Positions 6,993 through 13,712 of a stretch of DNA of 24,594 bases are shown here, in pieces (positions within the stretch are counted from its first letter, which is position 1; every line of letters starts with the position of its first letter). Position numbers and translations under genes: made by a program. The stretch lies in contig JBJOKE010000044.1 in assembly GCA_046046245.1 (NCBI GenBank), positions 1-24,594 of the forward strand, written 5' to 3'. Source of the DNA: UBA4615 sp046046245. Lineage in GTDB: Bacteria > Pseudomonadota > Gammaproteobacteria > Burkholderiales > Burkholderiaceae_E. The notes under the pieces were generated by a model. The model was not told the origin of the DNA, searched no databases, and was given only the letters and a program-made list of their open reading frames with translations.

Positions 6993-8490
6993 AGATCTTG
7001 CCGGTGTCCTCGCGCGGCAGGTTCGCCGCGAACTCGATCCGCCGCGGCACCTTGTAGTCGGCGATCCGTGCCGACAGGTGGCGGCGGACCGCGTCGGCGT
7101 CGAGCGTGCTGCCCGGCAGCGGCTCGACCACCGCCATCAGCTGCTCGCCGTACTCGTCGTCGGGGATCCCGAAGACCGCGCTGTCGGCCACGCCGGGCAT
7201 CGACGCGAGCGCGGCCTCGATCTCGGCCGGATAGATGTTCACGCCACCGGACAGGACCATGTCGGCCGCGCGGTCGCACAGGTGCAGCCAGCCCTCCGCA
7301 TCGACGAAGCCGACGTCGCCGACGGTGGCGAGGCCGTCGCGCTCCATCGCGGCCCGCGCCTCGGGCAGTCCGATGTAGGTGAAGTCCGGGTACGCGGGCT
7401 GGTGCGCGTAGATGCGGCCCGGCGTGCCGGGCGCGCAGTCGCGGCCCGCCGGATCGACGATCCGGAGCGCCGCACCCCGCAGCGGCCGGCCGACCGAGCC
7501 CGGATGCGCGAGCGCGTCCTCGGGACCGATGGCGGTGACCCAGCCGAGCTCGCTCGCCGCATAGGCTTCGTGGATCACCGGCCCCCACCAGTCGATCATC
7601 GCGCGCTTGGTCTGCGGCGGACACGGCGCACCGGTGGTCAGCACGAAGCGCAGCGACGACAGCTCGTGGGCGCGGCGCTCGGCCTCCGGGAGCCGCAGCA
7701 GCCGATGCATCATCGTCGGCACGAGGTAGACATGGGTCACGCGGTGCCGCTCGATCGCCGCGAGCAGCGCCCGTGCGTCGAACTTCGGCTCGATGCGCAG
7801 CCAGGCGCCGCGCGCCGCGGCGTAGAGCGCGTAGGACGACGGCGCGCTGTGGTAGAGCGGCGCGGCGATCAGGCAGCGCGCATCCCCGGTGATGCCGAAC
7901 ACCGACTCGAGCAGCGCGGCGTTGGCGGCGGCCAGCGCCGCGGCGCGCTCGGGCGGCGGCGGCAGGCGGCGCACGCCCTTGGGGCGGCCCGTGGTGCCCG
8001 AGGTGTAGGGGATGAAGCCGCGCGGCCCGCGCGGCGGGCCGGCGTATCGCGGCTGCGCCGGCAGCCACGACTCCCAGGCGACGCAGCCCGCGGGCAACTC
8101 GAGCGCCGCGTCGTCGAGCCGGTAGGCGGCCACGACCGAGGGCTCGGGGCGGATCGCGAGACGCGCGTCCGGCCCGATCGACGCGGGGACGCCGGGTGCG
8201 ATCCGCGCGAGCAGGTCACGGTCGGCCACCAGCGCCTTCGCGCCGCTGTCGGAGAGGATGAAGCCCGCCTCGTCCGCCTTGAAGTGCCAGTTGATCGCGC
8301 AGAAGTACGCGCCGAGCTGGCGCGCCGCGAGCATCGCGACCAGCAGCGACGGCTGGTTGCGCGACATCAGCGCGACGGTGTCGCCCTCGTCGACGCCGAG
8401 CCGCTGCAGGCCGCCGGCGGCGCGCGCCACCATGGTCTCGAGGACAGGGGAATCGAAGCTCTGGCGGTCGAAGGACAGGGTCGGGAACAT
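6940..8490 (-). CDS. Acyl-CoA synthetase (AMP-binding enzyme)
   Basis: Class I adenylate-forming enzyme of 516 residues. The P-loop is IPYTSGTTGRPKGV. EAYAASELGWVTAIGPEDA is the A5-like region, GDVGFVDAEGWLHLCDRAAD the A7/A8 hinge and SGGVNIYPAEIEAAL the A8 loop. K in LPREDTGKIFKRRLRE is the catalytic lysine. It activates a carboxylic acid to acyl-AMP and then acyl-CoA in the cytoplasm; chain length and substrate cannot be read from the sequence. Start: ATG at 8490, where the conserved MFPTLSFD begins; the frame runs upstream through Arg-rich noise and is rejected. It lies downstream of trpC in the same direction but is separated from it by a strong GC hairpin. Its 3' end overlaps the peptidase gene by 53 bases. 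Confidence 0.88.
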   Translation of the reverse strand: MFPTLSFDRQSFDSPVLETMVARAAGGLQRLGVDEGDTVALMSRNQPSLLVAMLAARQLGAYFCAINWHFKADEAGFILSDSGAKALVADRDLLARIAPGVPASIGPDARLAIRPEPSVVAAYRLDDAALELPAGCVAWESWLPAQPRYAGPPRGPRGFIPYTSGTTGRPKGVRRLPPPPERAAALAAANAALLESVFGITGDARCLIAAPLYHSAPSSYALYAAARGAWLRIEPKFDARALLAAIERHRVTHVYLVPTMMHRLLRLPEAERRAHELSSLRFVLTTGAPCPPQTKRAMIDWWGPVIHEAYAASELGWVTAIGPEDALAHPGSVGRPLRGAALRIVDPAGRDCAPGTPGRIYAHQPAYPDFTYIGLPEARAAMERDGLATVGDVGFVDAEGWLHLCDRAADMVLSGGVNIYPAEIEAALASMPGVADSAVFGIPDDEYGEQLMAVVEPLPGSTLDADAVRRHLSARIADYKVPRRIEFAANLPREDTGKIFKRRLREPFWAGRERRI

Positions 8491-8512
8491 GGGCGCTCGG
8501 CGTGGCGCGGTG

Positions 8513-8518
8513 AGTGTA
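8513..8518 (-). promoter_or_regulatory. Possible -10 of the acyl-CoA synthetase gene
   Basis: The minus strand reads TACACT, four of six bases of the -10 consensus, 22 bases before the ATG. No good -35 is visible at normal spacing in this very GC-rich stretch. Confidence 0.25.
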
Positions 8519-8530
8519 GGCCGCCGGGCG

Positions 8531-8556
8531 CGGCGGCGCCACGCGGCGCGCCGCCG
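8531..8556 (-). terminator. Strong GC hairpin downstream of trpC
   Basis: CGGCGGCGC (8531-8539) pairs perfectly with GCGCCGCCG (8548-8556), leaving an eight-base loop. It lies between the trpC stop and the next minus-strand gene. There is no U-tract, so it may act as a 3' end stabiliser or a Rho-dependent end rather than a classical terminator. Confidence 0.35.
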
Positions 8557-8593
8557 GACATGCCGAAAGCGCGATGCGCCGCCGCCCCGGCCG

Positions 8594-9403
8594 CTAGCCG
8601 AACAGCCGCGCCAGCGCCGCACCCGGGTCCGGCGCGCGCATGAAGGCCTCGCCGACCAGGAACGCGCCGACACCCGCGTCGCGCATGCGGCGCACGTCGG
8701 CCTCGGCGAGGATGCCGCTCTCGGTGACGACGAGCCTGTCCGCAGGGATGCGGTGCAGCTGCGACAGCGTGGTCTCGAGGCTCACGTCGAAGGTCCGCAG
8801 GTCGCGGTTGTTGATGCCCACCAGCGGCGTGCGCAGCCGCAGCGCGCGGTCGAGCTCGTCCGCGTCGTGCACCTCGACCAGCACGTCCATGCCGAGCCCG
8901 AGCGCGCAGGCCTCGAGCTCGGCGAGCCGGACGTCGTCGAGCGCGGCGACGATCAGCAGCACGCAGTCGGCGCCCATCGCGCGCGCCTCGTAGACCTGGT
9001 AGGGGTCGACGAGGAAGTCCTTGCGCAGCACCGGCAGCGAGCAGGCGGCACGCGCGGCGACGAGAAAGTCGGTCGCGCCCTGGAAGAAGCGCACGTCGGT
9101 CAGCACCGACAGGCAGGCCGCGCCCCCTGCCTCGTAGCTCGCTGCGATCGCGGCCGGATCGAAGTGCTCGCGCAGCACGCCCTTGCTCGGACTCGCCTTC
9201 TTGACCTCGGCGATCACCGCCGCGCGGCCGGCGGCGAGCTTCGCGCGCAGCGCGCGCTCGAATCCGCGCGGCACGCGCGCGTCGCCGGGCGCACGGCCCG
9301 CGAGCTCGGCCTCGCGGCGCAGCTCGGCCAGAGGCCGCGCCGCGCGCGCGGCCGCCACCTCCTCGTCCTTGACCGCGAGGATCCGCTTCAGCACGTCGGA
9401 CAT
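8594..9403 (-). CDS. trpC: TrpC, indole-3-glycerol phosphate synthase
   Basis: TIM-barrel enzyme of 269 residues that closes the indole ring of 1-(2-carboxyphenylamino)-1-deoxyribulose-5-phosphate in tryptophan synthesis. Signature strands are present in order: VIAEVKKASPSKG (catalytic lysine), LRKDFLVDPYQVYEARAMGA, GINNRDLRTFDV and LVVTESGI. It is monofunctional, with no fused TrpF domain. Start: ATG at 9403 (MSDVLKRILAVKDEEV), preceded by GAGGAG that overlaps the trpD stop region. The CDS begins ten bases after the trpD stop, so the two are probably coupled. It is the last gene of the trpG-trpD-trpC block. Confidence 0.96.
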   Translation of the reverse strand: MSDVLKRILAVKDEEVAAARAARPLAELRREAELAGRAPGDARVPRGFERALRAKLAAGRAAVIAEVKKASPSKGVLREHFDPAAIAASYEAGGAACLSVLTDVRFFQGATDFLVAARAACSLPVLRKDFLVDPYQVYEARAMGADCVLLIVAALDDVRLAELEACALGLGMDVLVEVHDADELDRALRLRTPLVGINNRDLRTFDVSLETTLSQLHRIPADRLVVTESGILAEADVRRMRDAGVGAFLVGEAFMRAPDPGAALARLFG

Positions 9404-9413
9404 CGCGCGCTCC

Positions 9414-10454
9414 TCAGGCCGCCGGCTGCGCGAAGCGCTTCGTGCAGGCGACGAAGTCCTCGAGCTTCGCACGCGCCGCCCCCGAGGCGATCGTCTGCTG
9501 GGCGAGGCGGATGCCCGCCGGGATCGAATCGACGACGTTGGCCGCGTAGAGGGCCGCGCCCGCGTTCAGCGTGACGATCTCCCGCGGCGTGCCGGGCACG
9601 TCGTCGAGCGCCTCGAGCAGCATCGCCTTCGACTCGGCGGCGTCGGCCACCTTCAGCCCGCGGTTCGAGACCATCGACAGGCCGAAGTCCTCGGGATGGA
9701 TCTCGTACTCGCGGACCTCGCCGTTCTTCAGCTCGCCCACCATCGTCGCGGCGCCGAGCGACACCTCGTCCATGCCGTCCTTGCCGTAGACCACCAGCAC
9801 GTGATCGGCGCCGAGCTGCTTCATCACGCGGACCTGGATGCCGACGAGGTCGGGGTGGAACACGCCCATCAGCGTGTTCGGCGCCGAAGCGGGGTTGGTC
9901 AGCGGGCCGAGGATGTTGAAGATGGTCCGGACGCCGAGCTCGCGGCGCACCGGCGCGACGTTCTTCATCGCCGGGTGGTGGTTGGGCGCGAACATGAAGC
10001 CGATGCCGGTGGTCTGCAGGCACTCGGCCACCTGCTCGGCGTTCAGCATGATGTTCGCGCCGAGCGCCTCGAGCACGTCGGCCGCGCCCGACTTCGACGA
10101 CACGCCGCGGTTGCCGTGCTTGGCGACCTTCGCGCCGGCCGCCGCGGCGACGAACATCGACGCGGTGGAGATGTTGAACGTGTGCGAGCCGTCGCCGCCG
10201 GTGCCGACGATGTCGACGAAATGCGGCATCGGCGGGACCTCGACCTTGGATGCGAACTCGCGCATCACCTGCGCGGCCGCGGCGATCTCGCCGATGGTCT
10301 CCTTCTTCACGCGCAGGCCGGTGAGGATCGCGGCGGTCATCACCGGCGACATCTCGCCGCTCATGATCATCCGCATCAGCTTGAGCATCTCGTCGTGGAA
10401 GATCTCGCGGTGCTCGATGGTCCGCTGCAGCGCTTCCTGGGGGGTGATCGGCAT
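9414..10454 (-). CDS. trpD: TrpD, anthranilate phosphoribosyltransferase
   Basis: Enzyme of 346 residues that transfers the phosphoribosyl group of PRPP to anthranilate. The PRPP loop VGTGGDGSHTFNIST and the following KHGNRGVSSKSGAADVLEAL are the family motifs. IEHREIFHDEMLKLMRMIMSGE is the usual N-terminal helical part. Start: ATG at 10454 with AGAGGA five bases upstream. The same frame stays open for some 200 codons further upstream, but that part is the shadow of trpG. It lies 47 bases after trpG and just before trpC, forming one transcription unit. Confidence 0.96.
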   Translation of the reverse strand: MPITPQEALQRTIEHREIFHDEMLKLMRMIMSGEMSPVMTAAILTGLRVKKETIGEIAAAAQVMREFASKVEVPPMPHFVDIVGTGGDGSHTFNISTASMFVAAAAGAKVAKHGNRGVSSKSGAADVLEALGANIMLNAEQVAECLQTTGIGFMFAPNHHPAMKNVAPVRRELGVRTIFNILGPLTNPASAPNTLMGVFHPDLVGIQVRVMKQLGADHVLVVYGKDGMDEVSLGAATMVGELKNGEVREYEIHPEDFGLSMVSNRGLKVADAAESKAMLLEALDDVPGTPREIVTLNAGAALYAANVVDSIPAGIRLAQQTIASGAARAKLEDFVACTKRFAQPAA

Positions 10455-10501
10455 GGTGGGTCCTCTGGGATACGGGGGATCGGTTCGGAATCGGGTGCGG
10501 A

Positions 10502-11065
<564 letters not shown>

Positions 11066-11098
11066 CGGTCGCTCTCGTGTCGGACGGCACGCGGGCCG

Positions 11099-11156
11099 GG
11101 TCTTCCTGCGGAGACCGTCGCGGACGCGTTCCTGCCGGCCGGTGGGTGGCCGCAGG
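11099..11156 (-). promoter_or_regulatory. Candidate trpG attenuator: mutually exclusive hairpins
   Basis: In the minus-strand RNA the segment CCTGCGGCC (complement of 11148-11156) can pair with GGCCGGCAGG (complement of 11131-11140), a nine-pair stem with one bulged base and a seven-base loop. The first seven bases of that segment, CCTGCGG, are also fully complementary to CCGCAGG (complement of 11105-11111). That latter segment is otherwise in the loop of a GGTCT/AGACC stem (11099-11103 with 11112-11116). The two folds exclude each other, as expected of an attenuator. No U-tract is present, so a classical terminator is not shown. Confidence 0.35.
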
Positions 11157-11210
11157 CGGTCGGGGACGGTGGGTGCGCCGTGTATCGCGGGCGCGCGCGG
11201 GCGGGGGATG

Positions 11211-11276
11211 TCAGGCGGCAGGCTTGCGCCAGCGCCACAGGCAGGAAGACAGCAGGCGAGCGGAAGCGGCTTGCAT
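11211..11276 (-). CDS. Trp-codon leader peptide upstream of trpG (candidate trpL)
   Basis: Short ORF of 21 residues on the minus strand, beginning MQAASARLLSSC and ending LWRWRKPAA. Two TGG codons (W14 and W16) lie in a Trp-Arg-Trp run near its end, as in leader peptides that sense charged tRNA-Trp. It stands 145 bases before trpG in the same direction. A CATAAT -10 lies six bases before the ATG, so the transcript would begin at the ATG itself. Leaderless trp leader ORFs are known in rhizobia. It shares the core SCLWR with a second leader ORF before trpE. The function is inferred from position and codons. Confidence 0.6.
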   Translation of the reverse strand: MQAASARLLSSCLWRWRKPAA

Positions 11277-11282
11277 GGCCGC

Positions 11283-11312
11283 ATTATGGCCGCAGCCGGT
11301 ACGATGGCGCAA
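11283..11312 (-). promoter_or_regulatory. Promoter of the trpG-trpD-trpC block
   Basis: On the minus strand TTGCGC (complement of 11307-11312) and CATAAT (complement of 11283-11288, five of six consensus bases) are separated by 18 bases. Seven bases beyond the -10 is 11276, the A of the leader ORF start codon. It explains how trpG, trpD and trpC are transcribed apart from trpE. Confidence 0.55.
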
Positions 11313-11376
11313 ATGACCCGGCGGCGGCGCGCGAGCCCGTCCGCGCCGCGCGCCCGGCCCTGTCGAGGCCCCAGCG

Positions 11377-11607
11377 ATGATCCCGTTCCGCTTCGTGTTC
11401 GCCGCCTTCGCGGCCCTCCTCGCGGCCGGCTGTGCCGCGCCCGCATCACCGCCGGGCGGCTCCCTGCTGCCGCCGCGCGACGGCGTCGGGGCCGCCTGTG
11501 CCGTCGAGTCCGCGCCCTGCGGTACCGCCACCCGCTGCTGCGACGGCATGGTCTGCGTGCCGAACGGCCGCCTTGGCGCGCTCTGCCGCCGGCCCTACCC
11601 CGGCTGA
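11377..11607 (+). CDS. Small knottin-like cysteine-rich lipoprotein
   Basis: Protein of 76 residues. Residues 1-18 form a lipoprotein signal peptide (hydrophobic FVFAAFAALLAAG) with lipobox LAAGC and lipidated C19. After a Pro/Gly/Ser-rich spacer (20-36) come six cysteines at 41, 48, 54, 55, 60 and 70: C-x6-C-x5-C-C-x4-C-x9-C. That is the spacing of inhibitor cystine knot peptides, including the adjacent CC followed by DGMVC. The predicted product is a disulfide-bonded mini-protein tethered to a membrane. Start: ATG at 11377, the only start that gives an intact signal peptide; no strong ribosome-binding site is seen. A very strong hairpin follows 18 bases after the stop. The gene lies between trpG and trpE with other exported-protein genes. 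The target or role is unknown. Confidence 0.7.
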   Translation: MIPFRFVFAAFAALLAAGCAAPASPPGGSLLPPRDGVGAACAVESAPCGTATRCCDGMVCVPNGRLGALCRRPYPG

Positions 11608-11625
11608 GGTTCCGGGCGAGCGGAG

Positions 11626-11650
11626 GGGTCGGGCCGCAGCGGCCCGACCC
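11626..11650 (+). terminator. Strong hairpin after the knottin-like gene
   Basis: GGGTCGGGCCG (11626-11636) pairs perfectly with CGGCCCGACCC (11640-11650) around a three-base loop CAG. An 11-base-pair, nearly all-GC stem 18 bases past the stop codon suggests a transcript end, although no T-tract follows. Confidence 0.5.
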
Positions 11651-11789
11651 GGATCGCCCGCCGCGTGGCGTGCACACCGACGAAGTGCCGCGCGGCCCGC
11701 CGGGCGCGCCGACTGGCCGTCACGGGATCGTCTCGGTCCGGCCGCGCCGCTAGGGTGAACGGCATCGACCATCCCGCCCCGGCACGCCC

Positions 11790-12035
11790 ATGCCCGTCCT
11801 CGCGCTGAACGGCCCGCACGCCGACGACACGCTCATCGCCCCGCTGCCGCTGCACCTGACGCCGTGGACCGCGGCGGCGCTGGAGTCGCTGCTGCGCGGG
11901 CGCAGCGGACGCCTCTCGACGGAGCACCTGCCCGCGCTCGCCGCGCTCGCGCGGGAGCGTGCGACCGATGCCGATCTGCACGAGCTGCTGCGCACCGTCC
12001 GCGAGGACGGCGAGGCGCGGGTCGCCTTCCTCTGA
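11790..12035 (+). CDS. Hypothetical 81-residue protein
   Basis: I do not recognise this protein. It begins MPVLALNGPHADDTLIAPLP, and residues 25-75 are predicted to be largely helical (TPWTAAALESLLRG, LPALAALARERATDADLHEL). There is no signal peptide, no cysteine and no membrane segment, unlike its exported neighbours. No good ribosome-binding site precedes the ATG. In its favour, the codon pattern is plausible for this genome and a hairpin (12043-12069) starts eight bases after the stop. The opposite strand is also open but gives Arg-rich nonsense. It may be a real small cytoplasmic protein or a chance frame. Confidence 0.45.
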   Translation: MPVLALNGPHADDTLIAPLPLHLTPWTAAALESLLRGRSGRLSTEHLPALAALARERATDADLHELLRTVREDGEARVAFL

Positions 12036-12042
12036 CCCTGCG

Positions 12043-12069
12043 GATCGGCCGCAAGACGACCGGCCGATC
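12043..12069 (+). terminator. Hairpin after the 81-residue ORF
   Basis: GATCGGCC (12043-12050) pairs with GGCCGATC (12062-12069) across an 11-base loop. It begins eight bases past the stop codon at 12033-12035 and lends some support to that ORF. There is no T-tract. The rest of 12036-12303 holds no recognisable gene. Confidence 0.35.
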
Positions 12070-12303
12070 GCCCGGCTCGCGACCGCTCTCCAGATCCGAC
12101 GCGGACGGGCGCACCTGCCGAGCCCGCGCGCGGCGCCATCGAGGCCGCCGCACGACGGGCGCGCACGCCCCGTCAAGACAGGTCGAGCGTGACCGCGCCC
12201 GCACCACCGTCCTTCGCAGGCCCCCGACCGTCGGGCGTCGGGCGTGCCCCTTCGCTCCGACCGCGGGATAGCGTGGCGCCCGATTCGGCTGCGAATTCGG
12301 GCG

Positions 12304-12933
12304 ATGGAACGGTACGGCAGGCTCACCAGGACGACGTGCGCGATGGCGATCGCCTCGCTCGTCGCCGCCTGCGGCGGTGGGGGCGGCAGCCCCGCTCCGT
12401 CGCCGGCCCCGACGTCCGCCGCCGACACGGCCGCGCCGTCGGCCTCGACGCCCGTCGCGACCGCCACGCCGGCGAGCGTCGTCCCCCAGGGCACCGGCTC
12501 GACCGTCGACAAGGCCTTCTCGGACCGCGTGCTCGAGGCGATGAACGCGGCGCGCGCGGTCTCGCGCAAGTGCGGCACCGTCGACTATCCCGCCGCGGGC
12601 CCGGTCCGCTGGAACGTGCAGACCGAGCAGGCCGCGCGGACGCAGGCCGAGTACCTGCAGCAGAACAACCTCTTCGGGCACGCCGGCGCGAACGGCTCGA
12701 CCGTGGGCGACCGGCTGACCGCGACCGGCTACGTCTGGTACACCGTCGGCGAGAACCTCGCGGCCGGCTACACCGACATGGCCGAGGTGGTGAAGGGCTG
12801 GATCGACAGCCCCAGCCACTGCGTGAACGTGATGAACCCGACCTTCGTCGACCTCGGCGTGGTGATGGTGCCGGGCACCTCGGCCAACACCTACAGGACC
12901 TACTGGGGCATGGTGATGGCACGGCCGCGCTGA
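12304..12933 (+). CDS. CAP-domain (SCP/PR-1-like) lipoprotein
   Basis: Protein of 209 residues. A short signal segment ends in the lipobox VAAC (C23), followed by a Gly/Pro/Ser/Thr/Ala-rich linker to about residue 60 that would hold the domain away from the membrane. The CAP domain (about 70-209) shows MNAARAVSRKCG, PVRWNVQTEQAARTQAEYLQ, FGHAGANGSTVGDRL with the cavity His, GENLAAGY with the cavity Glu, and GWIDSPSHCVNVMNPTF. In bacteria such CAP proteins are exported and of mostly unknown activity. I prefer the ATG at 12304 to one at 12244, because only the later start gives a proper signal peptide. It is followed 11 bases later by the LprI-like gene, so the two probably form an operon. Confidence 0.85.
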   Translation: MERYGRLTRTTCAMAIASLVAACGGGGGSPAPSPAPTSAADTAAPSASTPVATATPASVVPQGTGSTVDKAFSDRVLEAMNAARAVSRKCGTVDYPAAGPVRWNVQTEQAARTQAEYLQQNNLFGHAGANGSTVGDRLTATGYVWYTVGENLAAGYTDMAEVVKGWIDSPSHCVNVMNPTFVDLGVVMVPGTSANTYRTYWGMVMARPR

Positions 12934-12944
12934 GCCGCACGACC

Positions 12945-13712
12945 GTGCGCCGTGCCCTCGCCCGCCTGCTGCTCGCCTCGGCGGCAGCGCTCGTCTGGGT
13001 CGGTCCGGTCCCGGCGGCGGGTGTCGACTGCGGTCGCGCGAGCGCGGTCGTCGAGCACGCGATCTGCGCGAACCCCGGGCTCTCCGCGCTCGACGCGCGG
13101 CTGGCCGCGCAGTGGGACGCACTCGCGTCGGAGGACCGCGACGAGGCCGAGCAACGCCGCTGGCTGCGCCGCGTGCGCGATGCGTGCCGGACCGACGCGT
13201 GTCTCGTCGACGCCTACCGACGACGGATCGAGGTGCTGTCGGGGTGGGCCGAACCCGATCCGGCGAAGCGCCCGGTGACCGGCCACTTCTCGAAGTCCGG
13301 GCACGGCGGGGACATGCAGGGCCGTCGCTGGCCCGTGACCGACTGCCTGAGCCTCGTGCCCGACGGCCCGAACCGCGCCCGCATCGGGCTGCTGCTGAAC
13401 TTCGCGAACGGTCACCAGTGCAGCGCCTCGGGCACGGTGCACTGGCAGCGCGACGGCTACTGGGAGTGGCGCCCGCCGAAGGGGGCCGACGACGACGGCT
13501 GCCGTCTGGTCGTCGCGGTCGATCGGGGCAGTCTCGCGATCCGGGACCCGGGCGCCGCCTGCCTGCGCTCGATCCACATGGGCTGCGGCTCGCGCGGCGC
13601 CTTCGACGGCAGCCGGCTGAGCCGCGCCAGCCGCCGGTCCTCGCCCCTCGCCGCATGCGCGGCGCAGTTCGGCGACACCGCGGCCACCCGGAGCCTCACA
13701 GCTCCCGAGTGA
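12945..13712 (+). CDS. Exported LprI-like (DUF1311) protein
   Basis: Protein of 255 residues with an N-terminal signal peptide (ALARLLLASAAALVWVG, cleavage near PVPAA). An LprI/DUF1311-type domain follows: CGRASAVVEHAICANPGLSA, then LDARLAAQWDAL, QRRWLRRVRDAC and ACLVDAYRRRIEVL. These are the conserved cysteines, the paired-helix pattern and the WL..R..C box. LprI of mycobacteria is a lysozyme inhibitor, but most family members are uncharacterised. The C-terminal 160 residues (GHFSKSGHGGDMQGRRW onward) carry six further cysteines and may form a separate domain. The start is taken as GTG at 12945, which places the hydrophobic core correctly; the frame is open further upstream through the CAP gene and is a shadow there. 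Its last 17 bases overlap the end of convergent trpE. Confidence 0.75.
   Translation: MRRALARLLLASAAALVWVGPVPAAGVDCGRASAVVEHAICANPGLSALDARLAAQWDALASEDRDEAEQRRWLRRVRDACRTDACLVDAYRRRIEVLSGWAEPDPAKRPVTGHFSKSGHGGDMQGRRWPVTDCLSLVPDGPNRARIGLLLNFANGHQCSASGTVHWQRDGYWEWRPPKGADDDGCRLVVAVDRGSLAIRDPGAACLRSIHMGCGSRGAFDGSRLSRASRRSSPLAACAAQFGDTAATRSLTAPE

Larger units (their letters stand above)
11066..11376. other. Intergenic regulatory region between trpG and the knottin-like gene
   Basis: These 311 bases separate divergent genes. They hold, on the minus strand, a promoter (11283-11312), a 21-codon Trp leader ORF (11211-11276) and about 145 bases of leader RNA with competing hairpins (11099-11156) before trpG. 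On the plus strand I see no clear promoter for the lipoprotein gene at 11377. Confidence 0.5.
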
